Source of the DNA: Prorocentrum cordatum
Lineage: Eukaryota > Sar > Dinophyceae > Prorocentrales > Prorocentraceae
Reading direction: 5' to 3'
Assembly: GCA_963575745.1 (NCBI GenBank)
Contig: CAUYUJ010014756.1
Location: 62,001-126,000, forward strand
Length of the DNA stretch: 64,000 bases
The position numbers were made by a program, and so were the translations under genes. The notes under the pieces are model-generated. The model saw only the letters and a program-made list of their open reading frames with translations, ran no database searches and was not told where the DNA came from. This document shows positions 32,970 to 43,326 of the stretch, in pieces (position 1 is the first letter of the stretch; each line of letters opens with the position of its first letter).

Positions 32970-33635
32970 GGTCCTGCGGAGCGGCCATGCCCGCGAGGGT
33001 CGCGCTGCCCGCCAACCCGTCGAGGCTGTCCACCACGGTCTGCGCCTGTCGGCCGACGGGGGTGGTCCCTCCTCCTCCTCCTCCTCCTCCTCCTCCTTCT
33101 CCCCCTCCCTCCTCGTCCCTCCTCCTCCTCCTCCTCCTCCTCCTCCTCCTCCTCCTCCTCCTCCTCCTCCTTCTCCTCTCCCCCCTCCCTCCTCGTCCCT
33201 CCTCCTCCTCCTCCTCATCCCCCCCATGGCGAGCCTCCTTCTCGTTGCGCGGCGAGCTGCAGACCGTGCGCGCGGGCGTCACGTCCTGCTCCTGGGGATC
33301 GCGGGCCGTCTCCTCCTCATCCTCCTCCTCGTCCTCCCCCTCCTCCTCCGCCTCCTCCTCCTCTCCTCCTCCTCGTCGTCGTCCTCCTCCTCCTCCTCCT
33401 CGTCCTCCTCCCCCTTCTCCTCGTCCCTCCTCCTCCTCCTCCTCCTCCTCCTTCCTCCTCCTCCTCCTCCTCCTCCTCCTCCTCCTCCTCCTCCTCCTCC
33501 TCCTCCTCGTCGTTCCTGCACGCTCGGCGTCGCCGCCGCGCTCGACGGCGCCGCCGTCGAGAGGGCGCCAGGCTCCGCCACCCGCTTGCCGCCGTCGAGG
33601 GGCGCGAGCTCGGGCGCGGGCTCCAGGGCCGCCAT
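32970..33635 (-). CDS. Exon cluster of an unidentified gene upstream of gene A
   Basis: Three protein-like pieces in gene order are separated by TCC/GGA tracts. The first, about 33635-33515, reads MAALEPAPELAPLDGGKRVA and ends TAAPSSAAATPSVQE. The second, about 33308-33225, reads ARDPQEQDVTPARTVCSSPR. The third, about 33057-32975, reads AQTVVDSLDGLAGSATLAGM after a GACAG acceptor. The tracts (33310-33515, 33065-33225) behave as introns like those of genes A and B. The 3' end is unclear: the next exon could be lost, or transcription may read into gene A through the CGTAG acceptor of the leader relic. Function unknown. Confidence 0.35.
33060..33525. repeat. TCC microsatellite tracts between exon-like pieces
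   Basis: Two TCC-rich tracts (33065-33225 and 33312-33520) on the plus strand, interrupted only by the 85-base exon-like piece. Confidence 0.9.
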
Positions 33636-33969
33636 CCGTCGCGCGAGAGGCCGAGAGGCCCGCCACAAGAGGTCCGAGAGGGGGCCCGCCGCAAACGAAT
33701 GGAGCCCACGTCGCGGCGGCGCGGCGGCGGCGGCGACGAAACCGGCCCCCACGAGCGGACCCACGAAGGGCCCAGCAGGGCCCCAAGGCGGACCAACAAG
33801 GCCCAAGGGCCCAACAAGGCCCAACGGGACCCGACCCTGGGGGCCTCAACAGGGCCCCCAGGGACCTTTCTCGAGTTCTGGGGGTTTTGGGGGTGGGATG
33901 GGGTCGGGATTGGCGTCAAGCTAGCGAGCTCGAACGAGTCAATGGGTTCCACCCATTCCCACAGGCCCT

Positions 33970-34450
33970 CTCATAACATGTTCATTCTTTCCTTTTTCCT
34001 CCTCTCTTTTTCCTCCTCCTGCCCTTTCCCTCCTCCTCTCATTTTCCTCCTCCTGTCCTTTTCCTTTCCTTTTTCTGTCCTCCTCTCCTCCCACACTACT
34101 CATTTCCTGTTCCTCGTCCATTTTTTTTTGTGACGATGAAAGGCGCGCAATCCTAATGAAAAACGCGAAACACGGAAACACGAAAACGAAAAGGCCACAA
34201 AACCGCCAAGTACAAAATAAAAAGGACATGGCGCCCAAGGCCTATTGAAAAGGCCACAAAACCGCCCAGGACAGAAACAGGCCACGGCCAACCTCAGGGT
34301 AAGCAGATCGTTTTGTACAGCCAAAGACTGAATTGATTTTTGCTTGTGAAGTAGTAAGGGGGCCGACGGAGGCGCGTAGTTCTGCATAGCATTGTGGGCA
34401 ATACAGAGATCCCTACGCGCGCGCGTGGTGAGTTCTGTATTGTCCACATA
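33970..34450. repeat. CT-rich tract and short AAAGGCCACAAAACCGCC repeats
   Basis: TTTCCTCCTCC-like sequence to about 34115, then two AAAAGGCCACAAAACCGCC copies (34189 and 34249). No gene. Confidence 0.6.
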
Positions 34451-34454
34451 CAGA

Positions 34455-34690
34455 ACTACGCGCTCCCCTCGGCCTCCTTACAGCTTCACAGAAAAAGTCC
34501 AATTCAGTTTTTGGATTTACAGGGCGATCTTCTTATTGTGGACAATACAGAACTCACCACGCGCGCGCGCCGCGGCGCGGGCTCGTGTAGGAAGTTCTGG
34601 ATTGCCCACAATAAGAAGATCGCCTTGTAAATCCAAAAACTGAGTTGAACTTTTCTGTGAAGCTTTCTGGAGGCCGACGGAGGCGCGCAC
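34455..34690. mobile_element. Foldback element with ~110-bp arms and CG centre
   Basis: GGCCTCCTTACAGCTTCACA on the left pairs with TGTGAAGCTTTCTGGAGGCC on the right. TTTTGGATTTACAGGGCGAT pairs with ATCGCCTTGTAAATCCAAAA. TTGTGGACAATACAGAACT pairs with AGTTCTGGATTGCCCACAA. The centre (about 34570) is CGCGCGCGCGCCGCGGCGCG. Confidence 0.8.
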
Positions 34691-34829
34691 AGTGAGCGCC
34701 TTGAGTAAGGAACACTTACGTTTCAAAAGGGGCTCGGACGTTCCTTAGGTTTGCATGCGTTCCGCTGCCTTTTTGGCGGCGAGCCCCCCCGGTGTTCATT
34801 GCGATTTTGGACGCGCGGGTTCGTTTTGT

Positions 34830-35395
34830 CGATCGGGGCGGACGGTCTAAGGAACGGGGCTCCACGGGGGGGCTCGGTTCCTTGCGCTTGCTCGGCGTAA
34901 TGCGACGGCGGTCGCGCATGAGCCCTGCGCCTCTCCGGGGCCTTCCCGTTCTTTGCGGGGCGCGCGCCGGAGCTTTCGCCCGTTCCGCGCGCCAGGGCAT
35001 GGGGCATTGAAGTCCAGTTCCTCGCAAGAGCCCCTCCCTTTCCTTCGGCCACGCGGTTTGGAGCTCACTGGCTCGACATAATTGAACGGTGGCTGCGTTA
35101 TGGTCCAGCTCCAATCTCGGGCCCCCCCGTTCCTTGCGGGGCGCGCGCTGGAGCTGTCGCCCCTACATGTATCCGCGTGCCAAGGCATGGGGCATTGAGG
35201 TCCAGTTCCTCGCAAGAGCCCCCCCCGTTCCTTCGGCCACGCGGTTCGGAGCTCACTGGCTCGACATAATTGAACGGTGGCTGCGTTATGGTCCAGCTCC
35301 AATCTCGGGCCCCCCCGTTCCTTGCGGGGCGCGCGCTGGAGCTGTCGCCCCTACATGTATCCGCATGCCAAGGTATGGGGCATTAGTTCCTTATG
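34830..35395. repeat. ~189-bp tandem repeat, two good units and one diverged
   Basis: GGAGCTCACTGGCTCGACAT starts at 35060 and 35249. The segment between includes CGTTCCTTGCGGGGCGCGCG and ATGTATCCGCGTGCCAAGG. A diverged unit precedes at about 34860-35045. Confidence 0.85.
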
Positions 35396-35744
35396 TCACA
35401 CCTTAGGTCAAGACCTTCACTGTACGCCTGCATACTCATTTTGTGCTTTGCATCCGTGGGTTTTCATATTTCTGAAACACGTGGCCGCCCAAGGCCTTTG
35501 CACTTGGTCACCCCTGGGGGCGCGAAGATTATTGCGCCTCGCGCGTCGCGGCCCGGGCAGGAGAGCCGCCCTTGTCCAGGGCGGCGGCGCAGGGGCGTGA
35601 AGTTCACCGCGCGTCGCGCGTCGCGGGGCGCGATAATCCTCGCCTATCTACAAGTATGTACACGTACGGCTCCGCGTGCGCCGGTTGGTTGGTTAAGTCC
35701 AGTGTGTTGGTTGGCTGGTGCGCCGGCTGGTAGGCAGGTTGGCT

Positions 35745-36510
35745 GGTTGACGAGCCGTTTAAGGAAGCCGACGGAGGCCGGGTCACCCGCGCGCGCGCGT
35801 GGGGAGTTCTGCATTGTCTAGAATATAAAAGTCGGCATGTTACTCCCAAAACTAAATCTGAATTTTTCTGGAGCCTTTTAAGGAGACCGACGGAGGCCGG
35901 GTCACCGGCGCTTGCGCGCGCGGGATCATTCACTGTCCAGAATATAGAAATCGACATGTTATTCCCGAGATTCAATCTGAATTTTTCTGGAGCCCTTTAA
36001 AGAGGCCGACGGAGGCCGGGTCACCGGCGCTCGTGCGCGCGGGATAGTTCTGCATTGTCCAGAATATACAAGTCGACATGTAAGTGCCGCGTTTGAGCAT
36101 TTTTTCTGGAGCCCGCTGAGGAGGCCGACGGAGGCCGGGTCACCCTCGCGCGCGTGGGGAATTCAGCATTGTCCACAATATAGAAGTCGACATGTGATTC
36201 CCGAAACTATATCTGATTTTTTCTGGAGCCTTTCAAGGAGGCCGACGGAGGCCGGGTCACCGGCGTTCGCGCGCGCTGGAGAGTTCTGCATTGTCCAGAT
36301 TATAAAAGTCGACATGTTATTCCCGAAACTAAATCTGAATTTTTCTGGAGCCCTTTAAGGAGGCCGACGGAGGCCGGGTCACCGGCGCTTGCGCGCGCGG
36401 GATCACTCTGCATTTTCCAGAATATAGAAGTCGACATATAAGTGCCGCGACTGAAAATGAATTTTTCTGGAGCCCTTTGAGGAGGCCGACGGAGGCCGGG
36501 TCACTGCCGT
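35745..36510. repeat. ~119-bp tandem repeat, seven units
   Basis: GCCGACGGAGGCCGGGTCAC occurs at about 35767, 35886, 36005, 36124, 36241, 36363 and 36485. It is followed each time by a CG-rich core, CATTGTCCAGAATATA, AAGTCGACATGTTATTCCC and TGAATTTTTCTGGAGCC. Confidence 0.95.
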
Positions 36511-36919
36511 TCTTCGGCCAATGCTCCTCCCGCTTGCGCGGCGGTTAAGTTCGCGCTTCTCCAGGCCGCGCGCTGCTTTGTATAATCAGTACGTTTCTCA
36601 TGTCCCGCACGTTAAGCTCCAAGCCCAACGTGCGCGCGGATATCGTGGGGAAGCCGTCTGGCGCTCCAGACAGCAACATCGCTTGCGGACCCGCGCGTTT
36701 GAGACGACGAAACCTTGCACTACGGGAAAGGGGGGGCGGTGGCGGAAGCTCCAGCGGCATGGGGGCCCTTCCGCGGCGCGGAAGTGCGCGTCGGCATTCG
36801 ACAATTCTCCTTGCGGCACCCGTGGGGCGCGGAGCCCGTTCGGGTGCGTTTCCGGGCTGGCTGCTGGGCAATATACCGCGATCCGTTCTCTTTGTTTCCA
36901 TTTACAGATGATGATATAT

Positions 36920-37032
36920 GGAGAGAGAGAGAGAGAGAGAGAGAGATGTTTGCGCTGCCGTCAATTATGTTAGCCGCGCCCTGGTCTAGCTTGTGCCCGT
37001 CGCGACTCAAAAGCTTGGCTCGCTACGTGCAC

Positions 37033-37073
<41 letters not shown>

Positions 37074-37090
37074 CGTGTGCGCGTGCGTGT
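36920..37090. repeat. GA and GT dinucleotide microsatellites
   Basis: (GA)n at 36921-36947 and (GT)n with GC interruptions at 37036-37090. The flanks (36511-37700) hold no gene that I can support. Confidence 0.95.
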
Positions 37091-37709
37091 TTGCTTCGAT
37101 TTTGGCGCGCCCGCGCGCGCTTTGGTTACGCAGCGCCGCCTTCAAAGTTGGACGGAAATAGATGCGATTGCGACGCTCTCGAGTGATGTCGCGACAGGTG
37201 TGCGCATCGCCGTGCAGCGGACGATTTTTCCCGTCGCTCGCAGCGTTTGCGCTTGCGCGGTGGACGCGCTCGCACGTTGAATCTTGCGTCCCCTCAAGGC
37301 GCGCGCTGCCCTAGAGAAGCGGCTGCTTTCTCACTCGCGTACGCCGCGCGCCAAATCCAACATGGTCGCTGTTTTTTTTTTTTCGGAAACCCTTTGGGCG
37401 TTGTACCAATGAGCATCGCCTGGGGTTCCCCGTTTTTGAATCGATGACACATCGCCCCATGGCAAAACATGCCTGGCAAAAATCAATGCCCCGTGGAATT
37501 CTGAATATTGCAAAGCAGCCGATGGCTAAACAGGCCGTGCAAAAATCAGTGCTCGGCGGAATTTTGAAAATTTCAAGGCGTTTTGTCTGTCAAATTTGTT
37601 TTTTTGTGTTTTCATTCCGCGGGCCAAGAAGTTAACAGCCATTGCCTGCTAATGGTCGCTGTAGGAGACCCCCTCACTAACACATGCGTAGCTCGATGCT
37701 CGAAGTTCA

Positions 37710-37862
37710 CCAGCCTGGAACCTATCCCTATCCCTATGCTGGGCATCTCCTCATCACGATGCCAATCTTAGGGATTCTCTTACTTTTTGAGGGCGCATCC
37801 CTAAGATGTTCATCGCCTTTTGGCGTGTCAATCTTAGGGATAAGGATACGTTCGAGGCTGGA
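37710..37862 (+). mobile_element. MITE-like family M2, copy 1
   Basis: It begins CCAGCCTGGAACCTATCCC and ends TACGTTCGAGGCTGG, giving terminal inverted repeats with a CCAGCCT-GAA-TATCCCTA core. Inside are AATCTTAGGGATT, GAGGGCGCATCCCTAAGAT and CATCGCCTTTTGGCGTG. A second copy lies inverted at 46158-46371. Confidence 0.75.
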
Positions 37863-37864
37863 AA

Positions 37865-37985
37865 GAGGATGTGGAAAGGGGGGTAGAGGGTTGGAGGAGG
37901 AGTGAAGAGGTGGAGGGCGGAGGAGGGGGGAGGAGGTAGTGAGCGAAGGTAGAGGGCGGAGGCGGAGGAGGGGGAGGAGGAAGAC
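37865..37985. repeat. GGA-rich tract
   Basis: Imperfect GGA/GGAGGGG repeats abutting MITE-like copy M2-1. Confidence 0.85.
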
Positions 37986-38113
37986 TTCCCGAAGCTTCAG
38001 AGAGGGCAACAGCCTTACACGTATAAAAGTACCGAGATAGACATGTGCATACATATCTAAATTTTAGTATACGTTCTCAGATTACATGAGCACCTACTGG
38101 GATGACCGTGGGG

Positions 38114-38350
38114 GGTGCTAAGTGGATAGGGGGGTTACAAGTGGATGCTAAGGTGGGTTATACCTGGCCCAACCTGTCTCATAAGTGGGTTACACACTCC
38201 CCGAGTGGCCTAGGGTGGTTAGATAACTCCGCTAAGTGGCGGTGCCCACTTAGCCCGCTCGCTACCCCCCTAAGCTATCTGGGGCATTTGTAGCCCACTT
38301 GTAAGCCAGGGTGGGCCAAATATAACCCACCTTGGCATCCATTTGCAGAC
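38114..38350. mobile_element. Foldback element, GCCCACTTAG family, copy 1
   Basis: GGATGCTAAGGTGGGTTATA on the left pairs with TATAACCCACCTTGGCATCC on the right. The centre is CTAAGTGGCGGTGCCCACTTAG near 38245 (22 bases, given as CTAAGTGG / CCACTTAG). The right half recurs at 40150-40290. Confidence 0.7.
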
Positions 38351-38363
38351 CCCCCCCTCCCCC

Positions 38364-38490
38364 CCCCATGGAGTAGATATTGGCTGTTTTTGGCGCCTTT
38401 TTCGAGCAGGTGGAGTCCCTCCCCAATAACGGACACACGGTTGCAAACAGCCGCACTAAGCAGAGGTCCGGAGCCAGACCCCCCTTTCCA
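38364..38490 (+). repeat. Dispersed repeat R2, copy 1
   Basis: ATGGAGTAGATATTGGCTG, GCGCCTTTTTCGAGCAGGTG, AACAGCCGCACTAAGCAGAG and GGAGCCAGACCCCC in order. Other copies lie at 40400-40526 and 59146-59276. GATTCGATTCG repeats follow. Confidence 0.8.
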
Positions 38491-38869
38491 AGGCTCGTGT
38501 CGATTCCTCCGATTCGATTCGATTCGACTTCGATGATGGCTTCCGATTCGATTCGACTTGGGATCCGAGTTCTCAATGGAAGCACACTAGCCTGCCGATG
38601 TGCGTCGACTCAACCTATCCCAACTCTGCTGCCGCTTTCAGCCGAGATCCGCTCCATGTCGGCGGCCGATCCGATTTTTATCGATTCGATTCTGGGCTCT
38701 TCCTCCTCCTCTTCCTCCTCCTCCTCGTCCTCCTCCACCCTCCACCCTCCTCCATTCCATTCTCTTATACATAACTTCTCCCTGCGGCACCCCGAGGCCA
38801 GTTTTTAGGGTGGTCCGGGCTGTCCGCGTGAGACTTTCTCACCATGCTTGACCTTGAAGCTCAAAAAAT

Positions 38870-39310
38870 CACAACAGTTTCACACATGGAGACCGGGTGG
38901 TTTTCAAAATGTGGTTCTCGCCTTCGCGCCGCGCAAGAGTTTCACGGATTGACGGCGGGTGGTTTTCAAAAGATGGCCCTCGCCTTAGCGCCGAGCACAT
39001 TCTTTTTGAACAGTTGCAACAGCTTCACGGAGTGAGGGCGGTTCCTTTTCAAAACGTGGCTCTCGCTTTAGCGCCGCGCACATTCGTTTAAAACAATTGC
39101 AAGAGTTTCACGGGTTCCCATGATCAGCGTAGCAGAAATGGTGATTTGGAAGGATTCAGGATTATGAGGGCGCAACAGTTACGTTGATTCGCGGCGTTGA
39201 AGTCCCAAGAATGGCGTTCTGGTGCGACTCAGGATCGTCAAGACGCAACAGTCAAGTTGATCCGTGGCGATGGAATCCGGAGAACGATGTTTAGGCATGC
39301 ATCAGGGTCT
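38870..39310. repeat. Two ~80-bp degenerate tandem repeats
   Basis: 38870-39115 holds three units with GGTGGTTTTCAAAA and CTCGCCTTAGCGCCG. 39140-39310 holds about two units with CAACAGT-ACGTTGATTCG-TGGCG. A TCC microsatellite lies at 38700-38755. Confidence 0.7.
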
Positions 39311-39439
39311 TCAGATGGTTGTCTTCCAACGAAGCAGTTCCCTCAGTGGACATGAACCCTTGTAAGGGGCCTATGAAGAGGGAGCTTGGAGGGAGGGTTT
39401 GTTCCAACATCGCTGATGACTCTTGGGTTTACACGGGTC

Positions 39440-39730
39440 CTCCTCCTCCTCCGCCTCCTCCTCCTCGTCCCCGACCCTCCTCCTCCGCCTCCTCCTCCTG
39501 CCCCCTTCCGCCCACTGCCGAAACGCCGAGTGAGAGACAACGCTCGCCAAGAGGTCCCCGCGGCGGCCGCCGCCGCCCACGCACCGGTGCCGGCGCCGGC
39601 GCCGGCGCCGCCCGGCGGGCGCACGCCCGGCGGGCGCACGGGGGCGCCAGGAGGCCCCGCGGGCGCGCGCGCTTCGTCGGCCTGCGCGGGCGGGGCCCGG
39701 CCCCGTGCCAGCGGAGCGTGTTCTTATCGC
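39440..39730. other. TCC tract and very GC-rich segment
   Basis: TCC repeats to 39505, then GC-rich CCGGCGCCGGCGCCG-type sequence. Open frames on both strands are compositional. Confidence 0.5.
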
Positions 39731-39737
39731 AGGCCTA

Positions 39738-39925
39738 GAGGTTGACACCAACACCAATTTCGGCGGCGTGCCTCCACCGAGGGAAGACGATCCCGATCTC
39801 GGTGATGGTGGTAATAGTCTGGCTTCCAAGGTGACCGAAGTATTACCACCAACACCGAAATCTAGGATCACCTTCCCAATGTGGAGGCACCCCTCTGTGC
39901 TGGTGTTGGTGCCAATTTCCAGGTC
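39738..39925. mobile_element. Foldback element (ACACCAACACCAATTTC family)
   Basis: ACACCAACACCAATTTCGG at 39740 and GTGCCTCCACCGAGGGAAG at 39769 pair with CTTCCCAATGTGGAGGCAC near 39870 and TGGTGTTGGTGCCAATTTC near 39901. An internal GGTGGTAATA / TATTACCACC pair brackets the loop. Confidence 0.75.
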
Positions 39926-40149
39926 TCCAACTGGATGCCCGAAATGGGCACGGAAAGAATGGGTACGATGCCCAACGGCAGCAGCAGCTCCTGTTCATTT
40001 TGAGCAGGACTCGCTGTCCGCGCCGCCGCGGCCTGTGCCCATTCGAGGCAGACGGCCGCCCACCCAGCAGCGGCCGCTGTTGGTTTGGGACAACATTTGT
40101 TGTTGGGCATTCTACCCATTTTTCCGTACCCATTTCGGGCGTCCAAAAA

Positions 40150-40526
40150 GTGGGCGGTGCCCACTTAGCCCGCTCGCTACCCCCCCTAAGCCATCTGGGG
40201 CATGTGTAGCCCACTTGTAAGCCAGGGTGGGCCAAATATAACCCACCTTGGCATCCACCTGCAACCCCCCTATCCACTTAGCAACCCGGGCGGCGATCCC
40301 AGTATAAACAAAACATGTTTCTGAAAAAGTTATCGTTTTCTGATTCATTGTTTTGCCGATCGGCACGGGCAACCAACCCCCCCCCCCCCTCCCCCACCCC
40401 TCATGGAGCAGATCTTGGCTGTTTTTTGGGGGCACCTGTTTCGAGCAGGTGAAGCCTCCCCTCATGGGACCCAGTGCTGCAAACAATCGCACTAAGCAGA
40501 GGTCCGGAGCCAGACCCCCCCCCCTC
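40150..40526. repeat. Second copies of the GCCCACTTAG family and of repeat R2
   Basis: 40155-40290 matches the right half of the 38.1-38.35 kb foldback. 40400-40526 matches R2, including TCATGGAGCAGATCTTGGCT and TAAGCAGAGGTCCGGAGCCA. The two lie in the same order as at 38.2-38.5 kb, so this is a segmental duplicate. Confidence 0.8.
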
Positions 40527-40611
40527 CCACCCCCCTTCCCGCCCAATGTCGAAACGCGGAATTTAAAAACGCTCACCAAACGGAGCGTTTAGTAAACGGG
40601 CTGACAGCTTT

Positions 40612-40773
40612 TTATGCCGGGCCTGTCCTTCTACAGCAGGAATATCCCCAAATTGTCCAACAAAATAATATGGAATTTGGTTTCCTATTTTGTTTTTTGT
40701 TTAAATGAATATGTGATTATTTGCGCTTTTCGTCCAAAATCCGCCTGTAGTGGAACATGCCCGCCCGACCTAA
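40612..40773. mobile_element. MITE family M1, copy B
   Basis: Ends GCCGGGCCTGTCC-TTCTACAG and CTGTAGTGGAACATGCCCG, with internal GGAATATCCCCAAATTGTCC and TTCGTCCAAAATCCGCC. Target duplication not clear. Confidence 0.8.
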
Positions 40774-42440
40774 AGCTAAGGGTGCATTTTCCATTGCGTT
40801 TTCAAACGAACGGATTTGCCGCGCACAAATGCGAGGTACCCCCCCTGCCCTGAGTTGTGATGATGTGTCGACGTTTTTTGTACCGTCCCGACTTTAGCAC
40901 GCACAGGTGCGAGGCAAGTACCCTGTTCCCCCGTTCTCGCTTGAAGAGGCCCCTTAGCTCTTGGCCTGTTTACGAACGCCCCGTTGGCAGGGGCTTGGGT
41001 GGGACGGAAGGGAGCGCGTTTTTCATTGAGCTCAAGCAAATTATCTTGCATGGGAGTTTACCCCCCCTCGCCCCTCCGCCGCCTTGTGAAACCATATAAG
41101 GCCGGAACGGCACGCAAGTGAGCTTCGACCTCAACGGTGGGCCGACGCGGCATGCAAGTGAGTTTCGACTTGCACGCTGTCCAGAGTTCCTCTGGAGTCT
41201 CGCCAATGTCCTCCCCCCATCCACCTGCATGCAATCAAGCTTGCCAGCGCCTACAGAAAAATTGCCTCAAGGGGGGGGGGGCTGGGCAAGCGGGGGGCGG
41301 CCAAGAACAGGGCGCGAGCAAGATTTTGGTTCTACCACAGTGGAAAAAAGACGCCCTGCTTGCCTCCAGAGTGCCCTGGGCATCTTGGGCTTCGATGGTT
41401 TTGCTATGGCAAGTGCGACGTTCTTACACCAAAAAGCCTGCCCAGCCCTGGCCTCTTTGGCATTCGATGGTTTTGCGATGGAAAGTGCGAAGTTCCCACA
41501 CCCAAGAATCAGCGGACGTCCTGGGATCGCAGGGTTGGGTTTCTTGTGAGAGGTTTCCTGTGATCGAGCTCCTGCTGTAAAGAAAAAATGCCTCGGGGGG
41601 GGGGGCTGGGAAAGCTGGGGGCGGCCAAGAGCAGAGCGCGAGCAAAACTTTAGTTCTGCAATGCTTGCAGGCCGTTTTTGCGTGCGCGCGCTCTTTGTTC
41701 GGGCGCCAGCGCGCGCCCGCTTTCGCTCTCGCTGTCGCGGGGCGGCGGTCTGGAACGCGATACGGGTTGCTCGGAGGACGGCCGCCGTTTTCGCTTTTTC
41801 TTGTTCTGATAGTGACATGTTGATGGTTCCCCAGTCGTCGTGTCGACAGATTGATGTGTCTTCCATTGCCTCACACGTTTACCTCCGGTTGTCTCGCGCG
41901 TTTCACATGCATGGCGCCGCGGCGCACGCCTGCGGCGCCCAAGCAGGCGACAGCTGCAGGTCCGATCGGACAGGCGCGACGTTTGGCTCGCGCCCTGGCC
42001 AAGAGGGACGTGATGGTCAGGTCCACGGACGACCCGTTCGCACCGTAACGCGCTGGCGTCTCCCGAGGCGTCGTCGAGCTTCGGCCCAGGAATGGTCAGG
42101 TGCACAGCGCGTCGGCCCTCAGAGGCGATCAACGATGCACCGTGCCGTGTTGGAGCCGGGCCTGAGAGGAGTCCAGGCATGGTAGGGTGCTTGGGCGCCG
42201 TGCTCGCAAAGAGAGGGTGGTGACTAGGGGGTGGATTTCACGACCCGGGCCATGGTACATGTTCTACAGTGCGCTGCCGTTGGGCTCGTTTGCGAGTGGA
42301 GTCGAAAAAAGGCTTCCGCAGACGCCAGGGGAAGATGTAAGCGAGGAAGGGGGGGGAAGGAAGGGAGTGTAGCAAGGAAGGGAAAGGAAAGGAATAGGAT
42401 TGTTTAACATCACCAACAGAAAAGAAGGCGAAGAATGGGT
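40774..42440. other. No gene seen; partial duplications
   Basis: A ~65-bp duplication around TTCGATGGTTTTGC-ATGG (41393 and 41463) and the repeated GGGGGGCTGGG-AAGC-GGGGGCGGCCAAG segment (41273, 41597) are visible. Open frames up to 199 codons overlap on both strands without recognisable domains. Confidence 0.4.
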
Positions 42441-42460
42441 GCTGGGGGGAGCTGACCATA

Positions 42461-42462
42461 TC

Positions 42463-42525
<63 letters not shown>
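42461..42525. repeat. AT dinucleotide microsatellite
   Basis: (TA)n interrupted once by CATG. Confidence 0.95.
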
Positions 42526-42529
<4 letters not shown>

Positions 42530-42668
42530 CCGGATGTCATGGTTCCTTGTTGCTAATTCTTTATATGATAGCATGTCCCCTCTGCGCTTGTATTATTGTT
42601 GTTGCTAGTGTTCGTCTTATTGTGCTCGTTGTTACTTCATATCGTTGTACACGTGTGTGTGTGTGTGT

Positions 42669-42862
42669 TCAGTACACGCCGGTCGTTGAAAGTAGGTATT
42701 TTCGGATTCCCAGATCCTAATCTATTTCAAGCGCCTTCCTATTTCAAGAATCGGCACGCTTCTGCTGTGTTCTGTGATTCCCTGGGAGGGCCTGGACCCA
42801 ATCCATTATATCCGCCTTCCTACTTCACGTTTGTACTTACTTCTTCCGACCGACGTGTACTG
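42669..42862 (+). repeat. Dispersed repeat family R1, copy 2
   Basis: AGTACACGCCGGTCGTTGAA through GGCCTGGACCCAATCC to TTCTTCCGACCG. Direct match to 11597-11795. Confidence 0.85.
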
Positions 42863-42974
42863 TTCCCATGATCTTGTAAGTGTGGTTCCCTCCACACGTC
42901 CCTGACCCCCCTGCGCCTGTATTATTATTGTTGCTAGAGTTCGTCCTGTTGTGTTCGCTGTTGCTGCAGGTCGT

Positions 42975-43291
42975 TGTACACGTGTGTGTGTGCGTGTGTG
43001 CCTGTGTGAGTGTGTGAGTGTGTGCGTGTGTGCGTGTGTGCGTGCGTGCGTGTGTGCGTGTGTGCGTGTGTGCGTGTGTGCGTGTGTGCGTGTGTGCGTG
43101 TGCGCGTGTGCGCGTGTGTGCGTGTGTGCGTGGTGTGCGTGTGTGTTGTGTGGTGTGTGCTGTGTGTGCGTGTGTGTGTGCGTGTTGTGCGTGTGTGCGT
43201 GTGTGCGTGTGTGCGTGTGTGCGTGTGTGCGTGTGTGCGTGTGTGCGTGTGTGCGTGTGTGCGTGTGTGCGTGCGTGCGTGCGTGCGTGTG

Positions 43292-43326
<35 letters not shown>

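Noticed and set aside
37710-37862. TTAGGGAT words as interstitial telomere repeats
   Set aside because: They are not in tandem and are explained by the inverted ends of MITE-like family M2.
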